NCBI RefSeq assembly: GCF_016735695.1
Contig: NZ_JAERQD010000013.1
Coordinates: 1-64,000 of the forward strand
Direction: 5' to 3'
DNA length: 64,000 nucleotides
Source: Microvirga zambiensis WSM3693
GTDB lineage: Bacteria; Pseudomonadota; Alphaproteobacteria; Rhizobiales; Beijerinckiaceae
A program made the translations under genes and the position numbers. Shown here one piece after another: positions 27,098 to 35,144 of this stretch. The notes beneath the pieces are model-generated. The model was not told the DNA's origin and searched no databases. It saw only the letters and a list, made by a program, of their open reading frames with translations. How positions within the stretch are numbered: the first letter of the stretch is position 1; each line of letters opens with the position of its first letter.

Positions 27098-28468
27098 ATG
27101 GACGCTCCCGAGATCAAGAACGCCGCCGACGCGATGGAATATGTGCGCAGCCGCAACCTTCCCTTCGTGAAGGTCGGAATCGTCGACGTGGACGGCATCA
27201 TGCGCGGCAAGTACATGGCCCGCGACAAGTTCGAATCCGCCCTCGAAAAAGGCTTCGGCTTCTGCGACGTGGTGCTGGGCTGGGATTCCAACGACCAGCT
27301 CTACGACAACACCAAGCTCACCGGCTGGCACACGGCCTATCCCGATGCAGCGGTTCGCGTTCTGCCGGAGACCATGCGTCTCATCCCGTTCGAGAACGAC
27401 CTGCCGTTCTTCCTGGGCGAGTTCGACGGCTATGCCGAGGCGGCATGCCCGCGCGGCGTGCTGCGTCGCGTGCTGAAGAAGGCCGAGGACATGGGCTTTG
27501 CGGTCTCGGCGGCGGCCGAGTTCGAGTTCTTCCTGTTCGAGGAGACGCCGCATTCCGTGCGCGAGAAGAACTATCGCGACCTCAAGAACATCACGCCGGG
27601 CTTCTACGGCTATTCGGTGCTGCGCTCCGGTGTGCACGCGGATTTTTATCACGAGCTGCTCGATCTCGCGAACAGGATGGATTTCGAGATCGAGGGCCTG
27701 CATACCGAGACCGGTCCCGGCGTGCTGGAGGCCGCGATCCGCGTCGATGATGCGTTGAAGGCAGCCGACAAGGCGGCGCTCTTCAAGACCTATACCAAGA
27801 TTCTCGCCCAGCGCCGCGGCTGGATGGCGACCTTCATGGCCAAGTGGTCGCGCGACTGGCCCGGCCAGTCGGGGCACCTGCATACGTCGCTGCGCGATAT
27901 CCGCACCGGCAAGGGCGCGTTCTACGATGCCAACGGCAAACACAACATGTCGGAGACCATGCGCTGGTTCGTCGGCGGCCAGCAGCAGCTGATGCCCGAG
28001 CTCCTCGCCATGGTCGCCTGCACGGTGAACAGCTACACGCGCCTGATCCCCGGTTTCTGGGCGCCGACCGATTCCGCCTGGGGCGTCGAGAACCGCACCA
28101 CGGCGCTTCGCGTCATTCCCGGCTCCGAGAAGTCGCAGCGCGTGGAGTACCGGGTCGCCGCCGCCGACATCAACCCCTACATCGCGCTTGCGGCCGCCAT
28201 CGGCTCGGGGTTGTGGGGCATCGAGAACCGGGTCGATCCGGGCGAGCCGATCGAAGGCAATGCCTATGCGGTCGAGCACCCGAAGGAGCGCGCCCTGCCG
28301 CGCTCGCTGGGCGAGGCCGCAGAGCGTCTCAAGGGCTCCGCGGCTGCGCGTAAACTTTTCGGCGACACCTTCGTCGAGCATTATGCCGCAACCCGCGAAT
28401 GGGAGGAGCGCGAAGCCCGCAAGGCCATCACCGATTGGCAGCTCGCGCGCTACTTCGAGATCATTTAA
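27098..28468 (+). CDS. Glutamine synthetase family protein (gamma-glutamyl-amine ligase type)
   Basis: Protein of 456 residues in the type of glutamine synthetases that ligate glutamate to amines rather than ammonia (PuuA/GlnA4-like). It has the N-terminal beta-grasp (VKVGIVDVDGIMRGKYM), the metal-site Glu pair in SAAAEFEFFLFE, the glutamate-binding MEIEG-like segment (DFEIEGLHTETGPGVLEAAIR), the ATP/metal His region SGHLHTSLRD, and the Arg-rich ENRTTALRVIPGSEKSQRVEYRVAAADINPY. The regulatory adenylation Tyr loop of GlnA is not seen. It follows an ethanolamine permease, which points to glutamylation of ethanolamine (inference). Confidence 0.9.
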   Translation: MDAPEIKNAADAMEYVRSRNLPFVKVGIVDVDGIMRGKYMARDKFESALEKGFGFCDVVLGWDSNDQLYDNTKLTGWHTAYPDAAVRVLPETMRLIPFENDLPFFLGEFDGYAEAACPRGVLRRVLKKAEDMGFAVSAAAEFEFFLFEETPHSVREKNYRDLKNITPGFYGYSVLRSGVHADFYHELLDLANRMDFEIEGLHTETGPGVLEAAIRVDDALKAADKAALFKTYTKILAQRRGWMATFMAKWSRDWPGQSGHLHTSLRDIRTGKGAFYDANGKHNMSETMRWFVGGQQQLMPELLAMVACTVNSYTRLIPGFWAPTDSAWGVENRTTALRVIPGSEKSQRVEYRVAAADINPYIALAAAIGSGLWGIENRVDPGEPIEGNAYAVEHPKERALPRSLGEAAERLKGSAAARKLFGDTFVEHYAATREWEEREARKAITDWQLARYFEII

Positions 28469-28484
28469 GAGGTTTGTAACTCTA

Positions 28485-28596
28485 CACGTCATCACCGGCC
28501 CTGTGCCGGTGATCCCGATTAAGAAATGCGCTGAGCCTCACCGTATCGGGATGGCCGGGACTGATCCCCGGATCAAGTCCGGGGACGGCCATGACG
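28485..28596. repeat. Intergenic palindromic repeat (CCACGTCATGG type), copy 2
   Basis: Opens CACGTCATCACCGGCCCTGTGCCGGTGATCC and ends CGGGGACGGCCATGACG; inner arms GATCCCGATTAAG and CGGGATGGCCGGG relate it to 12574-12670, read in the opposite direction. Lies between the ligase and aldehyde dehydrogenase genes of one operon. Confidence 0.6.
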
Positions 28597-28620
28597 GGAG
28601 GCTTCCAACCGGTTGCACCA

Positions 28621-28642
28621 CCCTCCCCGCAAGGGGGAGGGG
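28621..28642. repeat. Small hairpin CCCTCCCC/GGGGAGGG
   Basis: CCTCCCC and GGGGAGG pair around GCAAG. Same style as the repeat at 9984-10111. It ends 25 bases before the aldehyde dehydrogenase ATG. Confidence 0.45.
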
Positions 28643-28666
28643 ATCATTGCTGAAGGAGACGGCCTT

Positions 28667-30058
28667 ATGGCCGATACCGATATCGTCTGCATTTCCCCCA
28701 TCGACGGGCGCGAGCTCGTCCGCCGTCCCATCATGTCCGAGGGCGCCATCGATGCTGCGGTCGAGGCCGCGCGCGAGGCGCAAAAGGCTTGGCGCAACAC
28801 CTCGATTGCCGAGCGTGCGCAAAAGGTCTCCGCCTTCCTCGATGCGCTGCTCGCCATGAACCAGGAGGTGGTGCCGGAGATCGCCCAGCAGATGGGCCGC
28901 CCCGTGCGGTACGGCGGCGAGTTCCGCGGGGTCGAGGAGCGGGCGCGCTACATGATCGCGATTGCGGAGAAGAGCCTCCAGCCCATTCCCGCCGCTGACG
29001 AGAAACCGGGATTCCGCCGCATGATCAAGCGCGAGCCCGTCGGCCTCGTGCTCGTCATCGCGCCGTGGAACTATCCCTATCTCACCGCCATCAACACCAT
29101 CGTGCCGGCGCTCATGGCCGGCAATGCGGTGCTCTTGAAGCACGCCTCGCAGACGGTGCTGGCGGGCGAGCGCTTCCAGATGGCGATGGACCGGGCCGGC
29201 ATGCCGAAGGGCCTGTTCCAGAACCTGTATCTCTCCCACGACCAGACGAGCCGCATCCTCGGTTCAGGCCTCGTCGATCATTGCAACTTCACCGGCTCCG
29301 TCTCCGGCGGGCGTTCCATCGAGCGCGCGGCGGCGAGCTCCTTCACCTCGCTCGGGCTCGAGCTCGGCGGCAAGGATCCGGCTTATGTGCGCGAGGACGC
29401 CAATCTCGATCACGCCATCGAGAACCTCGTCGACGGGGCGTTCTTCAATTCCGGGCAGTGCTGCTGCGGCATCGAGCGCATCTACGTGCACGAGAAGCAC
29501 TATGACCGCTTCGTCGAGGGCGCAGTCGATCTCGTGAACGCCTATGTGCTCGGCAATCCGCTCGACGAAGCGACGACGCTCGGCCCGATGGCACACAAGC
29601 GCTTCGCCGATCTGGTGCGCCAGCAGAACGCGGAAGCGGTGGCCAAGGGCGCTAAGGCGCATGTCGAGGCAAAGAAATTTGCAGCGGATGTGGGCAGCAA
29701 CGCCTATCTCGCGCCGCAGGTGCTTACCGATGTCGATCATTCCATGAGCGTCATGCGCGACGAGAGTTTTGGGCCCACCGTCGGCATCATGAAGGTCAAG
29801 GGCGACGAGGAGGCGATCCGCCTCATGAACGATTCGCCCTACGGTCTCTCCGCCGCAATCTGGACCTCGGACGTCGATGCGGCGGAAGCCATCGGCGAGA
29901 GGCTCGAGACCGGCACCGTGTTCATGAACCGCTGCGACTATCTCGATCCCGCGCTCGCCTGGACCGGCGTGAAGGATACGGGCCGCGGCGCGAGCCTGTC
30001 GCGGCTGGCTTATGAATCGCTCACCCGTCCGAAATCCTACCACCTCCGTCAGATCTGA
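28667..30058 (+). CDS. Aldehyde dehydrogenase family protein
   Basis: NAD(P)-dependent enzyme of 463 residues that oxidises an aldehyde to a carboxylate. Motifs are FTGSVSGGRSIERA, the general-base Glu in LGLELGGKDPAYV, the nucleophilic Cys in FFNSGQCCCGIERIYV, and ESFGPTVGIMKV. The ATG at 28667 follows AAGGAGA. Being between a glutamylamine ligase and an iron alcohol dehydrogenase, it could oxidise a gamma-glutamyl-amino-aldehyde to the acid, as PuuC does for gamma-glutamyl-aminobutyraldehyde (inference). Confidence 0.95.
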   Translation: MADTDIVCISPIDGRELVRRPIMSEGAIDAAVEAAREAQKAWRNTSIAERAQKVSAFLDALLAMNQEVVPEIAQQMGRPVRYGGEFRGVEERARYMIAIAEKSLQPIPAADEKPGFRRMIKREPVGLVLVIAPWNYPYLTAINTIVPALMAGNAVLLKHASQTVLAGERFQMAMDRAGMPKGLFQNLYLSHDQTSRILGSGLVDHCNFTGSVSGGRSIERAAASSFTSLGLELGGKDPAYVREDANLDHAIENLVDGAFFNSGQCCCGIERIYVHEKHYDRFVEGAVDLVNAYVLGNPLDEATTLGPMAHKRFADLVRQQNAEAVAKGAKAHVEAKKFAADVGSNAYLAPQVLTDVDHSMSVMRDESFGPTVGIMKVKGDEEAIRLMNDSPYGLSAAIWTSDVDAAEAIGERLETGTVFMNRCDYLDPALAWTGVKDTGRGASLSRLAYESLTRPKSYHLRQI

Positions 30059-30069
30059 TCGAAAGCATC

Positions 30070-31233
30070 ATGACCACATCGCCCCGCTCCAACTGGAACT
30101 ACCCAACCGCCGTGCGCTTCGGCGCCGGCCGCATCGCCGAGCTTGCGGAAGCCTGCAAGTCGGTCGGCATGTCGTCGCCGCTCATCGTCACGGATCCGTT
30201 CCTGGCGACGCAGCCGATGACGAAGGCGGCGCTCGACCAGCTCATCGGTGCCGGCCTGAAGGCCGCGCTCTTCTCCGAGATCAAGCCGAACCCGGTCGAG
30301 ACCAATGTCTACAAGGGTCTCGATGTTCTGCGCGCCGGCAAGCATGACGGCGTCGTCGCCTTCGGCGGCGGTTCCGCGCTCGATGCCGGCAAGGTCATCG
30401 CCTTCATGGCCGGTCAGACGCGGCCCATGTGGGATTTCGAGGATATCGGCGATTGGTGGACCCGCGCCGACCCGAAAGGCATCCTGCCGATCATCGCCGT
30501 GCCGACAACGGCCGGTACGGGTTCCGAGGTCGGCCGCGCCGGCGTGATCACGCAGGAAGCGACGCATACCAAGAAGGTGATCTTCCATCCGCTGATGATG
30601 CCGAAGATCGTGATCTGCGATCCGGAGCTGACGGTGGGCATGCCGCCGCACATCACCGCCGGAACGGGGCTCGATGCGCTCGCCCATTGCATCGAAGCCT
30701 ATTGCGCGCCCGGCTATCACCCGATGGCCGATGGCATCGCGGTGGAGGGCATCCGCCTCGTGAAGGAATACCTGCCGCGCGCCTATCAAAACGGCAAGGA
30801 TATCGAGGCGCGCGCGCAGATGATGTCGGCCGCCGCCATGGGCGCCACCGCGTTCCAGAAGGGGCTTGGCGCAATCCATGCGCTCTCGCATCCGACCGGC
30901 GCGCTCTACGACACGCATCATGGCCTGACCAACGCGGTCTTCATGCCCTATGTGCTGGTCTATAACCGCAAGGCCATCGAGGAGCGGATCGAGCGGCTTG
31001 CCGCCTATATCGGCCTTGAGCCGTCGTTCCAGGCTTTCCTCGACTGGGTGCTCAAGCTGCGCAAGGACCTCGGCGTGCCGCATACGCTGGATGGCCTGAA
31101 GGTCGATGCGGCGCGCTTCGACGAGATGTCCGAGATGGCGCCGAACGATCCCACCGCCGGCGGCAATCCCGTGCCGATCGACAAGACGAGCGCGCGCAAG
31201 CTCTTCGAGGATGCGCTCGCCGGACGTCTCTGA
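30070..31233 (+). CDS. Iron-containing alcohol dehydrogenase
   Basis: Protein of 387 residues of the type III (Fe) alcohol dehydrogenase family. The NAD-binding GGGSALDAGKVIAF and the metal-binding GLDALAHCIEAYCAPGYHP and GAIHALSHPTGALYDTHHG segments, with the Asp and three His ligands, are present. It starts 11 bases after the aldehyde dehydrogenase stop. In the proposed pathway it would oxidise the alcohol group of the glutamylated amino alcohol to the aldehyde. A strong hairpin follows the stop at 31251-31281. Confidence 0.95.
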   Translation: MTTSPRSNWNYPTAVRFGAGRIAELAEACKSVGMSSPLIVTDPFLATQPMTKAALDQLIGAGLKAALFSEIKPNPVETNVYKGLDVLRAGKHDGVVAFGGGSALDAGKVIAFMAGQTRPMWDFEDIGDWWTRADPKGILPIIAVPTTAGTGSEVGRAGVITQEATHTKKVIFHPLMMPKIVICDPELTVGMPPHITAGTGLDALAHCIEAYCAPGYHPMADGIAVEGIRLVKEYLPRAYQNGKDIEARAQMMSAAAMGATAFQKGLGAIHALSHPTGALYDTHHGLTNAVFMPYVLVYNRKAIEERIERLAAYIGLEPSFQAFLDWVLKLRKDLGVPHTLDGLKVDAARFDEMSEMAPNDPTAGGNPVPIDKTSARKLFEDALAGRL

Positions 31234-31250
31234 TCCATTCGCGATAAATG

Positions 31251-31281
31251 AAGGCACCGCTGACATCTGCAGCGGTGCCTT
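31251..31281. terminator. Rho-independent-type terminator after the catabolic operon
   Basis: AAGGCACCGCTG at 31251-31262 pairs perfectly over 12 bp with CAGCGGTGCCTT at 31270-31281 around a 7-base loop, then TGTCATTTTG. It lies between convergent genes and could serve both. Confidence 0.75.
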
Positions 31282-31306
31282 GTCATTTTGATCGGACGTC
31301 CGTCGG

Positions 31307-31903
31307 TTACGCAGCGGCCTTCAGCGGTGTCTTGCGCTCGGCCCGCAGAGACTTGAGGGCCTCCGTCCAGCGGGAGAGCTCGTCGAGCATGGTCGCCGCC
31401 GACGCCTTGTAGATGTCAGGGGCATTGAGCTTGCCGCTCTCGTCCAGGTTCTGGAACACCATCGGCATGGGAACGCCTTCCGGGATCGGCATCATCTTCA
31501 GTGTCGTCACGATCTGCTTTGCCATCTGCACGGAGCGCAGGCCGCCCGAAATGCCGCCATAGCTGACGAAGCCGGCCGGAGTGTAGTTCCACTCGCGGGA
31601 GAGGTAGTTGAGTGCATTCACGAGCGCCGGCGGCGTGGCGAAGTTGTATTCCGGCGTCACGAACACGAAGGCGTCGGCGGCGGCAACGCTCTCGGCCCAG
31701 GCCTTGGTGTGGGCGTTGCGGTAGTTCTGCTTCATCGGGTGCTCGGGCTCGTCGAAGACCGGCAGCTTGAACTCCGCCAGGTCGACCAGAACCGGCTCGA
31801 ACTTGCCATGCTCGGCCGTGTAGTCGCTGAACCACTTGGCGATGCTCGGGCCAATGCGGCCGGGGCGGGTGCTGCCGATGATGATGTGAAGCTTGGGCTT
31901 CAT
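31307..31903 (-). CDS. NADPH-dependent FMN reductase family protein
   Basis: Protein of 198 residues with a flavodoxin-like fold. HIIIGSTRPGRIGPSIAKWF is the phosphate-binding loop, and TPEYNFATPPALVNALNYLSREW is the family's FMN/active-site segment. The start is the ATG at 31901-31903, because AAGGA lies at the right distance upstream; an in-frame start 12 codons earlier does not. Such enzymes reduce FMN, quinones or azo compounds. It is divergent from an HxlR regulator, a common pairing in which quinone or aldehyde stress induces the reductase. Confidence 0.9.
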   Translation of the reverse strand: MKPKLHIIIGSTRPGRIGPSIAKWFSDYTAEHGKFEPVLVDLAEFKLPVFDEPEHPMKQNYRNAHTKAWAESVAAADAFVFVTPEYNFATPPALVNALNYLSREWNYTPAGFVSYGGISGGLRSVQMAKQIVTTLKMMPIPEGVPMPMVFQNLDESGKLNAPDIYKASAATMLDELSRWTEALKSLRAERKTPLKAAA

Positions 31904-31937
31904 GGCATGTCCTTGGTTTGCAATTGGAGGCGGGACC

Positions 31938-31978
31938 ACTTAAGTTCCCTTTTGTAACCGAGGCTCATTAAGTAACTT
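31938..31978. promoter_or_regulatory. Palindromes in the reductase/HxlR shared promoter (candidate HxlR sites)
   Basis: ACTTAAGT at 31938-31945 is a perfect palindrome, and AAGTAACTT at 31970-31978 is a related 4-1-4 palindrome. Both use the same ACTT/AAGT half-sites in the 103-bp region between the divergent genes, which fits a dimeric winged-helix regulator. No binding data. Confidence 0.4.
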
Positions 31979-32006
31979 CTCGGCCGCCGCGCAAGGAGGC
32001 ACTTTC

Positions 32007-32402
32007 ATGTCACCCAGTCACATCCATGTGCCCAGCCATTGCCGGACCGTGACGGAGATCCTGTCCAGGGTCGGTGACAAGTGGAGCGTCCAGGTCGTCG
32101 TCCAGATGGGCGAAGGACCCAAGCGATTCAATGAGTTACGCCGCCTGGTGACTGGGATCTCGCAGCGGATGCTGACTCTGACTCTGCGGAGCCTGGAGCG
32201 CGACGGGCTCGTCACGCGCACCGTCTATCCCACCATTCCGCCGCGGGTGGATTACCAGCTCACAGGGCTGGGTTGCTCCCTGCTCAAGACTGTTCGGGGC
32301 CTCGGCGAATGGGCCATCGCCAACCGGGACGAGATTCTGGAGGCGCGGCGGCGATTCGACGAGGGTGGCGAGACGCCCGGACAGAGATCCGACGCGGCCT
32401 GA
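32007..32402 (+). CDS. HxlR family winged-helix transcriptional regulator
   Basis: Protein of 131 residues. The DUF24/HxlR winged helix covers about residues 12-110 (VTEILSRVGDKWSVQVVVQMGEGPKRFNELRRLV, then LTLTLRSLERDGLVTR). C12 sits just before the first helix, the position of the redox-sensing Cys in YodB/HypR-type members, so thiol-based sensing of quinones or aldehydes is plausible. It is divergent from an FMN reductase gene that it probably represses. Confidence 0.92.
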   Translation: MSPSHIHVPSHCRTVTEILSRVGDKWSVQVVVQMGEGPKRFNELRRLVTGISQRMLTLTLRSLERDGLVTRTVYPTIPPRVDYQLTGLGCSLLKTVRGLGEWAIANRDEILEARRRFDEGGETPGQRSDAA

Positions 32403-32421
32403 GGGTGCAGGCTCGGCAGGT

Positions 32422-33081
32422 TCAGCGCCCTGTCCGATGTTCCAGGATTTCCCAGAGGGCGGGGTCCCGGAAGGTCATGATGGCCCCGTCCGCGCCGACA
32501 TCCCGCATCTCGTCGGCCGTGAGCCCGGTCAGGACGCCGAAGGAGAACAGCCCCGCGGCCTTGGCCGCCCGCATGCCGGAGGGGGAATCCTCGAAGGCGA
32601 TGGCCTCTTCGGCCTTGAGGCCTAGCCGTTGGAGGGCGGTCAGATAGGGCAGGGGATCGGGCTTGCCGCGCTCGACCTCTTCGATGGTGATCTCGACCTT
32701 GAACCGCCCTGCCAGCCCGAGCACCTCCAGCATGTGATCGGCGTTGAGGCGCGGGGCGTTGGTGACGAGCGCGATCTTCATGCCGCTGCCCTCGGCCCAG
32801 TCGAGCAGGTCGAGCAGGCCCTCGAGCGGCTTCAGTTGCGTGGCCATCCGGCGGAAGGTGGCCTCCTTCTCGTCCGCATAGGCCTCGTGCCGATCGACCG
32901 GCAGATGCGGCAGGAGCGAGGCGAAGATGGCCTCGTTGGTCCGCCCGATGATCTTCGAGCGGTAGATCTCCTCGTCGATCGCCACGCCCTCGTCCTTGAG
33001 AACCTCGGCAAAAGCCTCCAGGTGGACCGGGTCGCTATGCACCAGGGTGCCGTCCATATCGAAGATCAGAGCTTTCAGCAT
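32422..33081 (-). CDS. HAD superfamily phosphatase (beta-phosphoglucomutase-like)
   Basis: Protein of 219 residues. The DxD nucleophile motif is D8 and D10 in ALIFDMDGTLVHSD, motif II is the Thr in ALVTNAP, and motif III/IV are GKPDPLPYL and AFEDSPSGMRAA. The cap domain is helical, typical of subfamily I phosphatases and beta-phosphoglucomutases; the second Asp makes a phosphatase or mutase possible. Start is the ATG at 33079-33081 (five residues shorter than the longest reading). Substrate unknown. It is divergent from the ion channel gene. Confidence 0.9.
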   Translation of the reverse strand: MLKALIFDMDGTLVHSDPVHLEAFAEVLKDEGVAIDEEIYRSKIIGRTNEAIFASLLPHLPVDRHEAYADEKEATFRRMATQLKPLEGLLDLLDWAEGSGMKIALVTNAPRLNADHMLEVLGLAGRFKVEITIEEVERGKPDPLPYLTALQRLGLKAEEAIAFEDSPSGMRAAKAAGLFSFGVLTGLTADEMRDVGADGAIMTFRDPALWEILEHRTGR

Positions 33082-33257
33082 TGGGCCGTCTCGCAAAGTG
33101 TCGTGGGGCGTGGGTCAGGGAATACCGTCCTTTTCCCGATGTGGCACCCCGTTGGAATCGCAACCCTGCTCTATAGATATTTGGGAAGCAGTAAACCGTC
33201 TCCAAGCCGATCCCCCATGTCCCGCGACCCCTCCCGACCCGTTTCCGAGATGCCCCG

Positions 33258-34025
33258 ATGCGGGTAAAGGACAAGCTTCGGCTGCTCTACGAGGGCGATA
33301 CGCCCGAGGCGCACAACTTCCGCTACGGCTTGCTCGTCTTCGATGTCACGACGATCCTGTTCATCGTCGCGACCTCGTTCCTTCCGCACTCGCCTGCCTT
33401 CGAGTGGATGGACATGATCATCGGCCTGATCGTTCTGGCCGATTTCTTGGCTCGGCTCGCTATCAGCCCAACGCCGTGGCGAGATTTGCTGCGCCCGACA
33501 ACTTGGGCAGACATTATCGCGATCGTGTCCTTCCTGGCGCTATGGACCGGCGAAGGTCTCGGATTCCTGCGGATTCTGCGGACCTTGCGTCTCCTGCGCA
33601 CCTATCAGCTAACCGCACGGCTCAGGGTCGATTTTCCGTTCTTCAGGCGCTATGAGGACCTGATCATCGCGACGGTCAATCTTGCGGTTTTCATCTTCAT
33701 CATGACCGGCTTTGTCTACGAGACACAGTATTGGACGAACACGAAGATCGGCAATTATGTCGATGCGCTCTACTTCACCATCGCGGCGCTCACCACGACT
33801 GGGTTCGGCGACATCACGTTGACGGGGACCCTGGGACACCTGATTTCCGTCGTCATCATGATCTTCGGAGTCACGCTCTTCCTGCGCCTCGTGCAAATTC
33901 TGTTGCGGCCCGACAAGGTACGCTTTCCCTGTCCCGTCTGCGGATTGCAGCGGCACGACCACGATGCGGTTCATTGCAAGGCCTGCGGCACGACCCTCAA
34001 CATCCCCGATGAAGGTGCGATCTGA
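33258..34025 (+). CDS. Voltage-gated-type potassium channel with C-terminal zinc-ribbon-like tail
   Basis: Protein of 255 residues with six membrane helices. The S4-like helix has regularly spaced Arg (FLRILRTLRLLRTYQL, about 103-118), and the pore loop carries the filter TTTGFGD at 179-185. After the last helix, residues 225-243 hold two Cys pairs (CPVC and CKAC, C225, C228, C240, C243) with two His between them, a likely zinc ribbon. The channel is probably selective for K+ by its filter. The role of the metal-binding tail is unknown and unusual for small bacterial channels. The stop lies 3 bases from the end of the convergent ABC ATPase gene. Confidence 0.9.
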   Translation: MRVKDKLRLLYEGDTPEAHNFRYGLLVFDVTTILFIVATSFLPHSPAFEWMDMIIGLIVLADFLARLAISPTPWRDLLRPTTWADIIAIVSFLALWTGEGLGFLRILRTLRLLRTYQLTARLRVDFPFFRRYEDLIIATVNLAVFIFIMTGFVYETQYWTNTKIGNYVDALYFTIAALTTTGFGDITLTGTLGHLISVVIMIFGVTLFLRLVQILLRPDKVRFPCPVCGLQRHDHDAVHCKACGTTLNIPDEGAI

Positions 34026-34028
34026 GGA

Positions 34029-35144
34029 TCAAGCCTCCGGAATGACGGCGACGCCGCGCTGCGTCGCAAAGGAGATGGCGACGGGCGTGCCCGGCGCGAT
34101 CGGTTGCTTGCGGCCATACTGCACCACGAAGAGATGTCCGACCGGGCTTTCCACCTCGTATTCAACCTGCGTTCCGAGATAGGAGGCCTTGCTCACCGTC
34201 CCGGCGAGCGCGCCAGGCGATACGGTTTCGTCGATCATGATCGCGTCAGGCCGCACGGCGAGCTTCACGGCACCCTGGCGCAGACCGCGATGGGGCAGGT
34301 CGAGAGTGACGGAGCCGAGGCGAACCTGCGCATTCGGTCCGGCAAGGCTCACCAGATCGCCATTGACGATGTTGGCATCGCCGATGAAGTCGGCCACGAA
34401 CAGGTTCGCCGGCTCCTCGTAGAGCTCGCGCGGCGTGCCGGTCTGGGCGATGCGCGCATTCGACATGACGATGATGTGGTCGGAGACGGCGAGCGCCTCC
34501 TCCTGGTCGTGCGTCACGTAGGCGACCGTGAGGTTGAGGCTCTGCTGCAGCTCACGGATATCCTCGCGCACGCGGCGGCGCAGCTTGGCGTCGAGGTTCG
34601 AGAGCGGCTCGTCGAAGAGCAGGACCTGCGGCTCCAGCACGAGAGCGCGTGCTACCGCGACGCGCTGCTGCTGGCCGCCCGACAATTCGGACGGCGCACG
34701 CTTCTCAAGTCCTTTAAGACCGATGAGTTCGAGCTTCTCCATCGCCATCTCGTTGGCGTCCTTCTTCGACGCTCCCTGCACGGATGGGCCATAGGCCACG
34801 TTCTCCAGCACCGACATGTGCGGGAAGAGCGCATAGGACTGGAACACCATGCTCACGTCGCGGTCGGCGGCGGAGAGGTTGGTCACGTCGCGGCCGCCGA
34901 TCAGGATCTGGCCTTCGCTCGCCATCTCGAGGCCGGCGATCATGCGCAGGGTCGTTGTCTTGCCGCAGCCGGAGGGCCCGAGCAGGGTGACGAGTTTGCC
35001 CGGCTCGATGGTGAAGGAGACATCGTCCACGGCGGTGACGTTGCCGTAGCGCTTCGTCACGTTGCGGAATTCGACGGATGCGGCCTGTTTCTTGCCGGCA
35101 GCCGAGGAGCGGGAGAGTGAGCTGATCGTGGACATCTTGTTCAT
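34029..35144 (-). CDS. ABC transporter ATP-binding protein (AfuC/FbpC/PotA-like)
   Basis: Protein of 371 residues. Walker A is GPSGCGKTT, the Q-loop is in MVFQSYALFPHM, the signature is LSGGQQQRVAVARALV, Walker B is VLLFDEPLSNLDAKL, and the switch His is in TVAYVTHDQEEAL. A C-terminal TOBE regulatory domain follows from about residue 290. It overlaps the permease gene by 4 bases and is the last gene of the transporter operon. Confidence 0.95.
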   Translation of the reverse strand: MNKMSTISSLSRSSAAGKKQAASVEFRNVTKRYGNVTAVDDVSFTIEPGKLVTLLGPSGCGKTTTLRMIAGLEMASEGQILIGGRDVTNLSAADRDVSMVFQSYALFPHMSVLENVAYGPSVQGASKKDANEMAMEKLELIGLKGLEKRAPSELSGGQQQRVAVARALVLEPQVLLFDEPLSNLDAKLRRRVREDIRELQQSLNLTVAYVTHDQEEALAVSDHIIVMSNARIAQTGTPRELYEEPANLFVADFIGDANIVNGDLVSLAGPNAQVRLGSVTLDLPHRGLRQGAVKLAVRPDAIMIDETVSPGALAGTVSKASYLGTQVEYEVESPVGHLFVVQYGRKQPIAPGTPVAISFATQRGVAVIPEA

